NCBI RefSeq assembly: GCF_018967865.2
Contig: NZ_JAHLZY020000001.1
Location: forward strand, 3,162,001-3,226,000
Source of the DNA: Hymenobacter siberiensis
GTDB taxonomy: Bacteria; Bacteroidota; Bacteroidia; Cytophagales; Hymenobacteraceae
Length of the DNA stretch: 64,000 nucleotides
Reading direction: 5' to 3'
Position numbers and translations under genes: made by a program. Shown here piece by piece: positions 16,647-29,500 of the stretch. The notes under the pieces were generated by a model, which saw nothing but the letters and a program-made list of their open reading frames with translations, was not told the origin of the DNA and searched no databases. The stretch's first letter is position 1. The number at the start of each line of letters is the position of its first letter.

Positions 16647-17744
16647 GTGCCCCAGCTCTCCGATACCGTTGTTCACCCCGACTGCCGCCATTTTCGCGGC
16701 GACCTGCCCTGCCGCCCCAACAAAACCCACAGCTACGTCTGCGAAGGCTGCTCGGTGTATTCGCCCGTCACGCAGCGCATCCTCATCATCAAGCTTGGGG
16801 CCATCGGCGACGTTATCCGGACCACGCCGCTGCTGCGCCGCCTGCGCCAGGAACGGCCCGGCTGCGCCATTACCTGGCTCACGCTCACACCCGCCATCCT
16901 GCCCCAAGCCGAGATTGAGGAGATTTTGAAGTTCGATTTTGCCAGCGCCCTGCAGCTTCAGGCCCGCGAGTTCGATGTTGTCATCAACCTCGACAAAGAG
17001 AAGGAAGCGTGCGCCCTGCTCAACACCATCCAGGCCAAAGAGAAATTTGGCTACGCCCTGCGCCCCCACGACGGCGTGGCCTGGCCCGTGAACCAATTGG
17101 CCGAGCACAAGTACCTCACCGGCATCTTCGACCAAATCAGCCAAGCCAATACCAAACCCTATGTGCAGGAAATTTTCGAGCTCTGCGGCTTCGATTTCCG
17201 GGGCGAAGAATACGTTTTCGACACCCACGACGACAGAGGCTACGACTGGAGCACCCTGCCCGCCGCCCGCCCCCGCATCGGCCTAAACACCGGCTGCGGC
17301 GACCGCTGGACCACCCGCCTCTGGAGCACCGCCAAGTGGATTGAGCTCATCCACGACCTGCAAGCCGCCGGCTACACCCCGGTTTTGCTGGGCGGCGAGG
17401 CCGAAGACACCCGCAACCGCGAGCTGCACGCCGCCACCGGCGCGGCCTACCCCGGCACTTTCCCCCTTCCCCAGTTCATCAACCTGATGAATCAGATGGA
17501 CGGCGTCGTGACGCAGGTAACCATGGGCATGCACATCAGCATCGCCCTGCGCAAGCCCACCATTCTGATGAACAACATCTTCAACCCCCACGAATTCGAC
17601 CTTTACGGCCGCGGCCAAATCGTGCAGCCCAACAAAGCCTGCGTGTGCTTCTACCGGGGCAGCTGCCAGTTGGGCACCAGCTGCATGGAAGACTTACCGG
17701 CCGAAAAAGTATTGCAAGCCGTACGCGAAAGCGTCGTGCGGTAA
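16647..17744 (+). CDS. GT9 heptosyltransferase-like glycosyltransferase with Cys-rich ends
   Basis: About 365 residues from the GTG at 16647. RILIIKLGAIGDVIRTTPLL is the N-terminal signature of ADP-heptose:LPS heptosyltransferases (GT9), and the C-terminal domain keeps the nucleotide-sugar motif around IGLNTGCGDRW and TQVTMGMHISIAL. Before the GT9 core, the first 45 residues carry four cysteines (PDCRHF, DLPC, YVCEGC), and the C-terminus has four more (KACVCFYRGSCQLGTSC). These could bind zinc or an iron-sulfur cluster. It probably adds heptose or another sugar in lipopolysaccharide or glycan synthesis; the exact acceptor is unknown. Confidence 0.8.
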   Translation: MPQLSDTVVHPDCRHFRGDLPCRPNKTHSYVCEGCSVYSPVTQRILIIKLGAIGDVIRTTPLLRRLRQERPGCAITWLTLTPAILPQAEIEEILKFDFASALQLQAREFDVVINLDKEKEACALLNTIQAKEKFGYALRPHDGVAWPVNQLAEHKYLTGIFDQISQANTKPYVQEIFELCGFDFRGEEYVFDTHDDRGYDWSTLPAARPRIGLNTGCGDRWTTRLWSTAKWIELIHDLQAAGYTPVLLGGEAEDTRNRELHAATGAAYPGTFPLPQFINLMNQMDGVVTQVTMGMHISIALRKPTILMNNIFNPHEFDLYGRGQIVQPNKACVCFYRGSCQLGTSCMEDLPAEKVLQAVRESVVR

Positions 17745-17867
17745 GCTTTAGCTCACCGTAAGTACCAGTGCAGAAGTAAGCGTATGCTCCGGTCCGACCA
17801 GCAGGCCCGACTCGAATACGGTTACTTCTGCCCCAGTACTTGCCACTCCAATACGGCAAGCCAGAGC

Positions 17868-19001
17868 TTACCGCAAATACGCCACTTCCTTCAGTGCCGC
17901 CACCATCAGCGGCCACGAAAACTGCTTTTTCTGCTCCCGCACGCCCACCTCAAAGGCAGCTTCGTGGTTCTCCGCATAAAAATTCACTACCGCATCGGCA
18001 ATTGCGCCGGGCGTGGGCGGCACCACGTAGCCCACCACGCCATCGGGAATTAATTCGGCCAGCCCGCCCACATCCGTCACCAGCATGGGCCGCTCAAAAT
18101 GATACGCTATTTGCGACACCCCGCTTTGCGTTGCATTTTTATACGGCTGCACAATTAAATCGGCGGCGCAGAAATAATCCACCACTTTTTCATTAGGAAT
18201 AAAATCCGTCGCCCGAATAATCCGGTCTTCTAATTTATAGCGCCGGATTAATTCTTCATACGGCGCGGCGTCTTCGTAAAACTCGCCCGCAATAATTAAT
18301 TTAATCGGCAATTCGGCAATTCGCTTATCTGCCATCGCCTCCAGCATAATATCCAGCCCCTTATACGCTCGGATAAACCCGAAAAACAACAGATACCCCG
18401 TCGTACCCGGCAGTTTCAGCGCCGCCAACGCCTCGCTTTTCAATTTCAGCGGCCCGAAATTATCGTACAGTGGATGCGGCCGGTACAGCGCCGGCTTCCG
18501 CCCGAAGCCCAGGTTCTGCAAGTCCTTGAGCACGCTGCGGCTCATGGTCACAAATCCATCGCAGGCGCTCAGGAAATAGCGGGTCAGCGGCCCATCGCCC
18601 GGCCGCTTCTCATGCGGAATCACGTTGTCGGTGATGGCCACTACGCGAGTGTGCCCGTTGCCACGCACCAGCCGCGCCACCGTGCCCAGCGCCGGCCCCA
18701 TAAAGGGCAGCCAGAACCGAAAAATCACCAAATCTGGCCGCTCCGCCCGCAATTCCCGTCCCACCCGCACCCACGACAGCGGGTTCACCGAGTTCAAGCT
18801 GACCTCAATATCCAAATCCGCCGGTCCCGCCTCGGTACTGAATTGCGTCTGGCCCGGAAATAAGAAATTCGGGTATTGCAGCGAAAACGTCACAATCCGC
18901 ACCTCATCGCCAGCCTCCCGAAATGCCCGTGCCAGCCGCTCGTTATACGTCGCCAACCCGCCGCGCAAAGGGTAAGCCGGCCCAATTATCACAACTTTCA
19001 T
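17868..19001 (-). CDS. GT4-family glycosyltransferase
   Basis: About 377 residues. The start MKVVIIGPAYPLRGGLATYNERLARA (ATG 19001) carries the GG acceptor-side loop of GT-B enzymes; an ATG four codons upstream is an alternative. LLFFGFIRAYKGLDIMLEA is the linker-to-donor-domain signature, and the C-terminal part contains FIPNEKVVDYFCAADLIVQPY and KNATQSGVSQIAYHFERPML, the EX7E-like nucleotide-sugar region of GT4. It probably builds a cell-surface glycan. It is the last gene of the minus-strand cluster running from the BatA gene. Confidence 0.85.
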   Translation of the reverse strand: MKVVIIGPAYPLRGGLATYNERLARAFREAGDEVRIVTFSLQYPNFLFPGQTQFSTEAGPADLDIEVSLNSVNPLSWVRVGRELRAERPDLVIFRFWLPFMGPALGTVARLVRGNGHTRVVAITDNVIPHEKRPGDGPLTRYFLSACDGFVTMSRSVLKDLQNLGFGRKPALYRPHPLYDNFGPLKLKSEALAALKLPGTTGYLLFFGFIRAYKGLDIMLEAMADKRIAELPIKLIIAGEFYEDAAPYEELIRRYKLEDRIIRATDFIPNEKVVDYFCAADLIVQPYKNATQSGVSQIAYHFERPMLVTDVGGLAELIPDGVVGYVVPPTPGAIADAVVNFYAENHEAAFEVGVREQKKQFSWPLMVAALKEVAYLR

Positions 19002-19010
19002 TTTATCCAG

Positions 19011-19074
19011 CATTTATCAATTAACATTCGACAATTTTTATTCAGCTAATTACACAGCTGTTAATTGATAAATG
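19011..19074. repeat. AT-rich inverted repeat (family R, copy 2)
   Basis: Perfect 16 bp arms CATTTATCAATTAACA (19011-19026) and TGTTAATTGATAAATG (19059-19074) enclose a 32-base loop between two minus-strand glycosyltransferase genes. It ends nine bases short of the stop codon of the upstream gene. Confidence 0.8.
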
Positions 19075-19083
19075 TTAACTGAA

Positions 19084-20034
19084 TTACTTCAGTCTTTCCC
19101 GTACCAGGTAATCATCGCGTTTCGGTCCGTTCAGCTGAATCATTTCGCCCAGGAATCCTGCCACAAATAGCAGTACACCCACAATTACCGCCGTCAAAGC
19201 CATAAAAAATAATGGCTGTTCCGTCACCTGCCGCGCCTTCAGATTGTGCAGCGACAGCCACACCTTCTCGCCCGTCAGCCACAGCGTAATCAGCAGGCCG
19301 AGCAAAAAAGACAACGTTCCCAGCGTACCAAAAAAATGCATCGGTGCCCGCCGAAACCGCCCCACAAACGTGATGCTCATCAAATCCAGAAACCCGAAAA
19401 TGAAGCGCTCCAGGCCGAATTTAGTTACGCCGTATTTGCGCTCCTGGTGTTGCACCACCTTCTCGCCAATCTTGCGAAATCCGTTCCATTTCGCAATCAC
19501 CGGAATGTAGCGATGCATTTCGCCATACACCTCAATACTCTTCACCACCCGCGAGTCGTAAGATTTCAGCCCACAGTTAAAATCGTGCAGCTGAATACCC
19601 GAAATCCACCGCGTAGCACCGTTAAATAATTTCGTCGGAATTGTTTTCGACAGCGGGTCGAACCGCTTCTGTTTCCAGCCGCTCACCAGGTCAAATTTAT
19701 CCTCCGTAATCATGCGGTACAGTTCCGGCAACTCTTCGGGCGAGTCCTGCAGGTCGGCGTCCATGGTGCACACCACCCGCCCCCGCGCCGCCTCAAACCC
19801 CACGTTCAACGCCGCCGATTTGCCATAGTTACGGTTGAAACGAATGCCCCGCAAAGTGGCATCGTCCACGGCCAATGCTTCAATCACAGCCCAGGAATCA
19901 TCCGTCGAGCCATCATCAATCAGGATAACCTCATAGGTCAATCCGCGCGCTACCAATACCCGCGCAATCCAGCGCGTGAGTTCAGGCAACGATTCTGCTT
20001 CGTTCAGCAGGGGAATCACGATGGAAATTTCCAC
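19084..20034 (-). CDS. GT2 glycosyltransferase with two C-terminal membrane helices
   Basis: About 316 residues from a GTG at 20034, chosen because it gives the canonical beginning (V/M)EISIVIPLLNEAESL and leaves 16 bases after the upstream DUF4199 stop; a frame-consistent ATG at 20103 would overlap that gene. DDGSTDDSW, MDADLQDSPEELP and GLKSYDSRV are the donor, metal and acceptor motifs of the DPM1/ArnC/GtrB-like group, followed by two C-terminal membrane segments. It would load a sugar onto undecaprenyl phosphate. Its DUF4199 neighbours are small membrane proteins of unknown function. Confidence 0.85.
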   Translation of the reverse strand: MEISIVIPLLNEAESLPELTRWIARVLVARGLTYEVILIDDGSTDDSWAVIEALAVDDATLRGIRFNRNYGKSAALNVGFEAARGRVVCTMDADLQDSPEELPELYRMITEDKFDLVSGWKQKRFDPLSKTIPTKLFNGATRWISGIQLHDFNCGLKSYDSRVVKSIEVYGEMHRYIPVIAKWNGFRKIGEKVVQHQERKYGVTKFGLERFIFGFLDLMSITFVGRFRRAPMHFFGTLGTLSFLLGLLITLWLTGEKVWLSLHNLKARQVTEQPLFFMALTAVIVGVLLFVAGFLGEMIQLNGPKRDDYLVRERLK

Positions 20035-20050
20035 CGGAAAAGCATCCGAC

Positions 20051-20575
20051 TTATTCAAATTCAGGCTTGGAATGTTTCGTAAATGCCGACACAATAAGGG
20101 CAATCAGCAGCCCGCCCAGCACCGACCCCACTACACCAAATAGCACCATCCAGCCCGTGGTACTAAATTTTTGCATCATCACAATGCCTTGGTCAATCTG
20201 CTCATCCGTCATGCCACCCTTTGCCTCCATGTTAGCACGGGCCGTGTCTGTCATGCGGCTCATATACTCCGGGTCGATAAACTTCATATATGCGACGCTG
20301 AACATCGTCGAAATCACCCCTGAAACGCCGCTCATAAACGCGCCAATTCCAAGCCCTTCCGAGTAATTCATGAAGCCTCCATTGGCCTGCTTATACGTAT
20401 TATGTGCCATCACCATGGCTCCAATCAGTACAACCAGCCCCAGCCACCGCGCCGGCGACTGGTCGGCGTGGGTAACGAACAGAATAAACGAAAAGATGAC
20501 GCTCACCAGCCCTGTCAGCAGGCCGTAGCGCAAGCCCACCGAAGTAGGAGTTACCGGAGTAGCATTTGTTTCCAT
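20051..20575 (-). CDS. DUF4199 membrane protein
   Basis: A 174-residue protein with about four membrane helices and the pattern GLLTGLVSVIFSFILF, then ANGGFMNYSEGLGIGAFMSG, typical of DUF4199. Roughly 45 charged residues (FIDPEYMSRM to GIVMMQKF) separate the third and fourth helices. Function is unknown; such proteins are common beside GT2 genes in Bacteroidota. It is in the minus-strand cluster with a second, more divergent DUF4199-like gene 41 bases upstream. Confidence 0.85.
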   Translation of the reverse strand: METNATPVTPTSVGLRYGLLTGLVSVIFSFILFVTHADQSPARWLGLVVLIGAMVMAHNTYKQANGGFMNYSEGLGIGAFMSGVSGVISTMFSVAYMKFIDPEYMSRMTDTARANMEAKGGMTDEQIDQGIVMMQKFSTTGWMVLFGVVGSVLGGLLIALIVSAFTKHSKPEFE

Positions 20576-20616
20576 TGGTCTTTGGGTTAGAATGAGCCGA
20601 AAGGTAACCGGAATAA

Positions 20617-21174
20617 TTATTCCCGCAGAAAAATCCCCGCCGGAATTGCCAGCACAAAGCCCAGCAAAAGCACCTGCGTAAAATTACTGATGGCCATATC
20701 GCCAATGTTCAGGTTGGCTACATTACGTACCTGCTGTTGCTGCGCCTTTTCACTCAGCTGCGCCTTCGGGTTTTCGCGCTGCTGAGCGCGCACAATTTCC
20801 AGCACCTCAGCCCGGTGCCGGGCCAGTGCCGGCTCACCCGCCCCGTGCGCCAGCCCAACCAAACTACTTGCCGAAATCAGCGCTGCAATCAGCACCGTGA
20901 GGGTTCCTACGCCCAGCGAGCGGCCCAGGCCAGGCCGGTTTGGCTGTAGTCTGCGCCGCAGCATCCATTCACTCGCTACGGCTGCCAACGGTACCAGCAG
21001 CTGCGCCAGCAGTTGTTTTGGCCCAAAGCCATTGCTGCCCGCCAGTTGCAAGCCAACCATCCACAGCGCACAAGCCAGCCCCACGCCTACGCCAAACCGC
21101 ATCGCCAGCCGGAGCACCAGCCCCGCTTCCTCGTTGGGCGCGGTCGTGTTTAGGTTTTCAGAAGCATTAGCCAT
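20617..21174 (-). CDS. DUF4199-like membrane protein
   Basis: A 185-residue protein with the same plan as the next gene: several membrane segments near the N-terminus (LAMRFGVGVGLACALWMVGLQ), a long polar, Gln-rich region before the last helix (RAQQRENPKAQLSEKAQQQQ) and a final hydrophobic segment ending FLRE. DUF4199 membership is inferred from layout and adjacency. It may be an ancient duplicate of the neighbouring gene. Confidence 0.65.
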   Translation of the reverse strand: MANASENLNTTAPNEEAGLVLRLAMRFGVGVGLACALWMVGLQLAGSNGFGPKQLLAQLLVPLAAVASEWMLRRRLQPNRPGLGRSLGVGTLTVLIAALISASSLVGLAHGAGEPALARHRAEVLEIVRAQQRENPKAQLSEKAQQQQVRNVANLNIGDMAISNFTQVLLLGFVLAIPAGIFLRE

Positions 21175-21251
21175 AAATCGCGCAGCAAATTAAAGTGGCA
21201 AGATACGGCCCGCAGCCCCATTGCCCGAGCTTTACAGCTACGGCCCCTCAA

Positions 21252-23297
21252 TCAGCCAGCCACCGCCATCCGCTGTGTAGCAGTGGCCCGCTTGCCAAAT
21301 CGCACCAGCAAAGCTTCTGCCAACAGCGCCAGCAGCGCCAAGGCCAAAAAGTACCGCCACAGCGGAGTACCCGTTCGCTCATCCCGAAACTTTGCCAGGC
21401 CCGCACCAGCATTTCCCGCCTCTACTACACGCACGTTGGGCCGGTTCGGTCCCACCAGTTGCCGCAGCTCCTCTGCCGAATACGCCGCTAGTTCCGATTC
21501 GCGCCGGTCTTGATTGAATGCCAAGGTAGTCAACACTTTACCCTGCCGATGCACCTGGTAGAATCCCGCCTCATTCATGCCCACCGGCAAATCCAACCGG
21601 ACTTCCTGGCCCACCACCCGCTGCCCCGGAATCAAGGTCAGACTATCCTTCACTAGTTTCAAGTTCGTGGCATCTGCCGGCCCACCCATCCTTCCAGCTA
21701 CGGCCGGCAGGTGCAAGCTCACCGCCTCTTGCGTCAACTTATATGCCGGCAGCTGCTCACTTTTGTAGCTGAGCATGGCCATTCTATACATCACCGGCAC
21801 AAACAGAGCTTGTGCAGTAAAATCCGAATATTCCTTGGCAAATGGTGCCGAAAACACATACACCTGTCCTGCTCCACTTGTAAAATTTGCCAGATAGCTC
21901 TCCCCATCCCGCAATCGCAAAATGTCCATTCCCGTCCGCGACCACCGCAATACGGGTGCCACCCGTGGCATGGTCACCGTCCGTGACTGTGCCCCAAATA
22001 CATCTCTAAAGAACGGTTCCCTCACATTAGGCATTGTGACTTCGCGTAGTTCTGGCGTTGCCCTGGCATCTTCCCATTGCACCGTTCCCAGTCCCAAATC
22101 CCGAAACAGCTGCTCATACGATTGCCGTGCAGTCGTATGAGCCGTCGGCACCAATACCACACTCCCACCACGCTTCACTACACCTCGCAATGCATCGCGC
22201 AAACCGGCATCCAGCCTATTCACTTCACTCAGCAACACCAGATTAGCCTGTCTCAGCATCCCATAATCGATGTTCTGCACTTTGGAAAAGCTATAATTAA
22301 ACAGCGGCTCATTATCATATACCTGGCGCGCCATCGGTTCCCCCCCAATTTCCAGCACACGAATAACCGCCGCCGGCCGCAACGTAAAGTAGAACGTATT
22401 GTCAAACATCACTGGCACATCCTCAGTAACCACCCGCCCCAAAGCCAGTTGTTCATCCGCAAGTTGCACCTGCACAACCGATGCCACTGCCTGCCCCGCT
22501 CCCACCGTCACCCGAAACGCCGCCACTTGCCGATTCCCCAAAAACACTTTTACCGGACAATCGGAAATCGCTGCCCGTCCACCATTCCGCAGTCGAATAT
22601 GCATCGCCACGTTAGTGTGCATCCGCAAAAAAGCATCATCAACCCATATACTATCTACATAAATATTACCCATTTCCCGTCCACTCAATGGCACAAGTAT
22701 TATTTCTCCATCAGTAGCCAGCTTATTAAGCATACCAACCGAAAATGCCGTCTTCTGAAAGTCGGAAAATAAGTAGGTCGAGCTACCACTTCCGAATCCA
22801 TTCCCAACAACATACTTATTAACAAAAACCGCTTTCGAAGTAGGACGAAGTTCATCCAACTTATTATCATAAGCAGCCTTAGATAATAAACCCGGTCCTG
22901 CATTCAATAGTCGCAACTGATTTCCTGCTTCATTGCCTATCCGCCGAGCTTCACCCACAGCTTTATCCAACAATGAGCCAGATTCAGCATCAGACAATTG
23001 CATACTAAAAGAGTTATCTACCACCACATCAACTCCGCTAATACTCCTCTCATCCATAGCCGGAATAAACGGCTGACAAAAAACGAGCACCAAAGCTGCC
23101 ACCGCTGCCACCCGAGCGAGCAAAATAAGCCATTGTTGCACCTTCCGATGACGTGTCGATAAAAGTTCGACCTGTCTAATCACGGCTGTGTTAGTAAACA
23201 GCACTCGCCGCGGCCGCCTCAACTGCAATAGGTGTATAACAACGGGTACCGCAACAGCGAACAAGCCCAACAAAAACCAAGGATATAACAAGCGCAT
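21252..23297 (-). CDS. BatA-domain/von Willebrand factor A membrane protein
   Basis: A 681-residue protein. The N-terminal MRLLYPWFLLGLFAVAVPVVIHLLQ is the BatA membrane segment, with a second helix near residue 60. VDVVVDNSFSMQ carries the DxSxS metal-ion-dependent adhesion site of a vWA domain (residues about 87-98). The extracytoplasmic part is long, and a last helix lies near the C-terminus (YFLALALLALLAEALLVRF). Such proteins anchor vWA domains at the membrane, often near MoxR ATPases, but none is visible here. The first third of the gene is clearly more AT-rich than the rest. It heads the DUF4199/glycosyltransferase cluster and ends the region before the rRNA operon. Confidence 0.85.
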   Translation of the reverse strand: MRLLYPWFLLGLFAVAVPVVIHLLQLRRPRRVLFTNTAVIRQVELLSTRHRKVQQWLILLARVAAVAALVLVFCQPFIPAMDERSISGVDVVVDNSFSMQLSDAESGSLLDKAVGEARRIGNEAGNQLRLLNAGPGLLSKAAYDNKLDELRPTSKAVFVNKYVVGNGFGSGSSTYLFSDFQKTAFSVGMLNKLATDGEIILVPLSGREMGNIYVDSIWVDDAFLRMHTNVAMHIRLRNGGRAAISDCPVKVFLGNRQVAAFRVTVGAGQAVASVVQVQLADEQLALGRVVTEDVPVMFDNTFYFTLRPAAVIRVLEIGGEPMARQVYDNEPLFNYSFSKVQNIDYGMLRQANLVLLSEVNRLDAGLRDALRGVVKRGGSVVLVPTAHTTARQSYEQLFRDLGLGTVQWEDARATPELREVTMPNVREPFFRDVFGAQSRTVTMPRVAPVLRWSRTGMDILRLRDGESYLANFTSGAGQVYVFSAPFAKEYSDFTAQALFVPVMYRMAMLSYKSEQLPAYKLTQEAVSLHLPAVAGRMGGPADATNLKLVKDSLTLIPGQRVVGQEVRLDLPVGMNEAGFYQVHRQGKVLTTLAFNQDRRESELAAYSAEELRQLVGPNRPNVRVVEAGNAGAGLAKFRDERTGTPLWRYFLALALLALLAEALLVRFGKRATATQRMAVAG

Positions 23298-23410
23298 CTG
23301 TTGGAGAAGAAATTATTACAGCAGGTTGATAAGTAGCCAGCGACGATTTACAAATATGACAATTTAACTCAAAAAGCATACATGAGAACCAAGTACGGGG
23401 CAGACAGCAA

Positions 23411-23450
23411 AAATCCTCTTGGTTGCTGGTGAAAGCATCCAAGAGGATTT
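23411..23450 (-). terminator. rRNA operon terminator
   Basis: Perfect 12 bp stem AAATCCTCTTGG (23411-23422) / CCAAGAGGATTT (23439-23450), followed on the minus strand by TTTTTGC. It ends about 15 bases after the 5S rRNA gene. Confidence 0.9.
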
Positions 23451-23463
23451 CCTGTTGTAAGGT

Positions 23464-23573
23464 TGGCGGCGACCGACTCTCCCACCGGTGAAGGCAGTAC
23501 CATAGGCGCACCGGGGCTTAACGACTCTGTTCGGAATGGGAAGAGGTGAACACCCGGGCTAAAGCCACCATTG
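23464..23573 (-). rRNA. rrf: 5S ribosomal RNA
   Basis: On the minus strand the sequence carries the conserved 5S core CCCATTCCGAACAGAGTCGT and the TTAAGCCCCGGTGCGCC / ATGGTACTGC segments. The ends are set by pairing of the terminal helix and are good to a few bases. It is the last gene of the rRNA operon. Confidence 0.93.
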
Positions 23574-23634
23574 CTGGCGGGGAGTGTGCGTGTTCTATTA
23601 CCCTGCTTGCGCAGGAACACACTCCTCAATAACT

Positions 23635-23675
23635 CGACATAAGGGGACAAAAACGAAACGTATTGTGCGCGCTCG
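23635..23675 (-). other. 23S pre-rRNA processing stem, 3' arm
   Basis: The sequence AAGGGGACAAAAACGAA here (about 23641-23657) and its imperfect complement TTCGTTTTTGTTACCCCTT (about 26673-26691) flank the 23S gene. Together with a further GCGCGC-type block on each side they form a stem of about 35 bp that would bring the 23S ends together for RNase III-type processing. The 5' arm is at 26659-26696. Confidence 0.75.
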
Positions 23676-23699
23676 ACGCCATCCTTGCGGATGAAAAGA

Positions 23700-26606
<2,907 letters not shown>

Positions 26607-26768
26607 TTTTCGTAAACGCTGCTTCTATTACTAGAAGATGCTTTCCCCATTGCTGAGGCAAGCGCGCTACGCTTCGTTTTTGTTACCCCTTACGTCAAAG
26701 AACGTTTGTCATCCTTGTGTTTGATGACTTAGTGAATAAACTCCTGTTGAGTTTATTCGATGTTATAA

Positions 26769-26845
26769 TGGTGGAGAATAACGGAGTCGAACCGTTGACC
26801 CCCTGCGTGCAAGGCAGGTGCTCTAGCCAGCTGAGCTAATCCCCC
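26769..26845 (-). tRNA. tRNA-Ala (anticodon TGC)
   Basis: On the minus strand GGGGGATTAGCTCAGCTGGC starts a complete cloverleaf, the anticodon loop is CTTGCAC (TGC), and the T-loop is GGTTCGACTCC. The 3' CCA is encoded (TGG at 26769-26771 on the plus strand). It sits between tRNA-Ile and 23S. Confidence 0.96.
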
Positions 26846-26881
26846 GAGTTTCGTATCCAGCAGCAATCCCGCTAGTTACAG

Positions 26882-26955
26882 TGGGCCTGCGTGGACTCGA
26901 ACCACGGACCTCTACATTATCAGTGTAGCGCTCTAACCACCTGAGCTACAAGCCC
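26882..26955 (-). tRNA. tRNA-Ile (anticodon GAT)
   Basis: On the minus strand GGGCTTGTAGCTCAGGTGG begins the cloverleaf, with anticodon loop CTGATAA (GAT) and T-loop GGTTCGAGTCC. Unlike the neighbouring tRNA-Ala, the 3' CCA is not encoded (the gene is followed by CTG). Standard position in the 16S-23S spacer. Confidence 0.96.
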
Positions 26956-27082
26956 GGGTTTCGACGATACCCGAAGGCAAGCGTAGAATCCGTATTCAGA
27001 AATTATTTGAATGAGGAAATAAACAAAGAGTAAGTACCAAGCAGTACCAATTATCGTGTAACATCGTGAGCAAGGCCGCTCC

Positions 27083-28600
<1,518 letters not shown>

Positions 28601-28646
28601 AAAATGTTCTACACCAGTTCGAAAACTGGCTGATGTCGAGTGCTGA

Positions 28647-28656
28647 CCTTGCTCAC
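28647..28656 (-). other. 16S pre-rRNA processing stem, 5' arm
   Basis: CCTTGCTCAC here (28647-28656) is the exact complement of GTGAGCAAGG at 27066-27075, just beyond the other end of 16S. In the precursor RNA they pair into a 10 bp stem flanking the whole 16S molecule. Confidence 0.7.
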
Positions 28657-28856
28657 ATATTGACATTATGGTCAAATTCGTTTCGCTTGGTTTGTTTCAC
28701 TGCTTTTCTTCCGAGGAAGAAGCAAGTGGAACACTTACTATTTTGTCTATTTCCGTCATTCAAAGAACGTGTGATGTTTCCATTTGAAACATCAGTGTGG
28801 ATTGCTTTTCAATCCGTTATCGTTATAACTGCAGCGCTTTGTTCGTTTTGGGAGTG

Positions 28857-28886
28857 CAAAGGTAGCAATAATTTCTTACTTTCAAA
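28857..28886 (-). promoter_or_regulatory. rRNA operon promoter, proximal (P3)
   Basis: Minus strand: TTTG (-33, 28886-28883), 18 bp spacer, TACCTTTG (-7, 28864-28857). This is close to the Bacteroidota consensus TTTG-N19-TAnnTTTG. It is followed by GCACTCCCAAAACG, nearly the same initial transcribed sequence as the distal promoter. It lies about 257 bases upstream of 16S; the leader between holds no gene. Confidence 0.75.
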
Positions 28887-28958
28887 GTTTTGGGCGAAAA
28901 AGATTTAATTTTTTTCGATTCATTTTCAAGTTTGAGCGCTTCTGATTGAAGCGGGCTG

Positions 28959-28990
28959 CAAAGATACGGCGGCTTTTTTCGGCTTTCCAA
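28959..28990 (-). promoter_or_regulatory. rRNA operon promoter, middle (P2)
   Basis: Minus strand: TTGG (28990-28987), 20 bp spacer, TATCTTTG (28966-28959). The -7 element is exact and the -33 box is imperfect. Confidence 0.6.
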
Positions 28991-29135
28991 GAGATTCGAA
29001 AAATAAATTTCGAGGCTTGTGAGCTTAGCAAGGAATAGACAAGCTAGTCGTTGCAGTAGTTCCGTAGGGTTTCAATTTCTACCAGCAACTTGTGTTTTTG
29101 GCGTAACCCGTAGTCCGTTTGACGTTTTGGGACTG

Positions 29136-29166
29136 CAAAGGTAGGAGGAGATTTTGGGGGAGCAAA
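29136..29166 (-). promoter_or_regulatory. rRNA operon promoter, distal (P1)
   Basis: Minus strand: TTTG (29166-29163), 19 bp spacer, TACCTTTG (29143-29136), a perfect match to the Bacteroidota promoter consensus. It is followed by GCAGTCCCAAAACG, almost identical to the start region of P3, so the promoter cassette looks duplicated. Between P1 and the purA terminator (29167-29407) I see no gene. Confidence 0.8.
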
Positions 29167-29407
29167 CTGTAGTGCACGAAATAGGTGGAACAAGGTTGTA
29201 AGTGGCTGATTATTGCGGCGAAAAGTTTCAATTGAAATGGCTGGATGTGGAGACACGGAGATAGATACCTCTTTCTGGTGTTAGCTGATGGCAGCTTTTA
29301 TCATTTCCCATATCAGTTGATGACTGCTGCAATTAAGCTTTGAGGCGTCAAGCAGAGATAAATCGGTGCTGTTATTGAGAAGGGATGATTCCTGCTCTTG
29401 AAGGCGA

Positions 29408-29460
29408 GAAGCCCCGCGAATGCTTTCTCCTCATATGGAAAAGGCAACTCGCGGGGCTTC
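29408..29460 (-). terminator. Terminator of purA
   Basis: Perfect 12 bp arms GAAGCCCCGCGA (29408-29419) and TCGCGGGGCTTC (29449-29460) with a 29-base loop lie 40 bases after the purA stop on the minus strand. Confidence 0.7.
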
Positions 29461-29500
29461 GTCCGTGCTTCAATCGAACGGATTTATCGATTTTGCAGGC

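Noticed and set aside
28633..28908. 91-codon plus-strand open frame upstream of 16S
   Set aside because: It overlaps the rRNA leader and two mapped promoter motifs; the translation has no family character.
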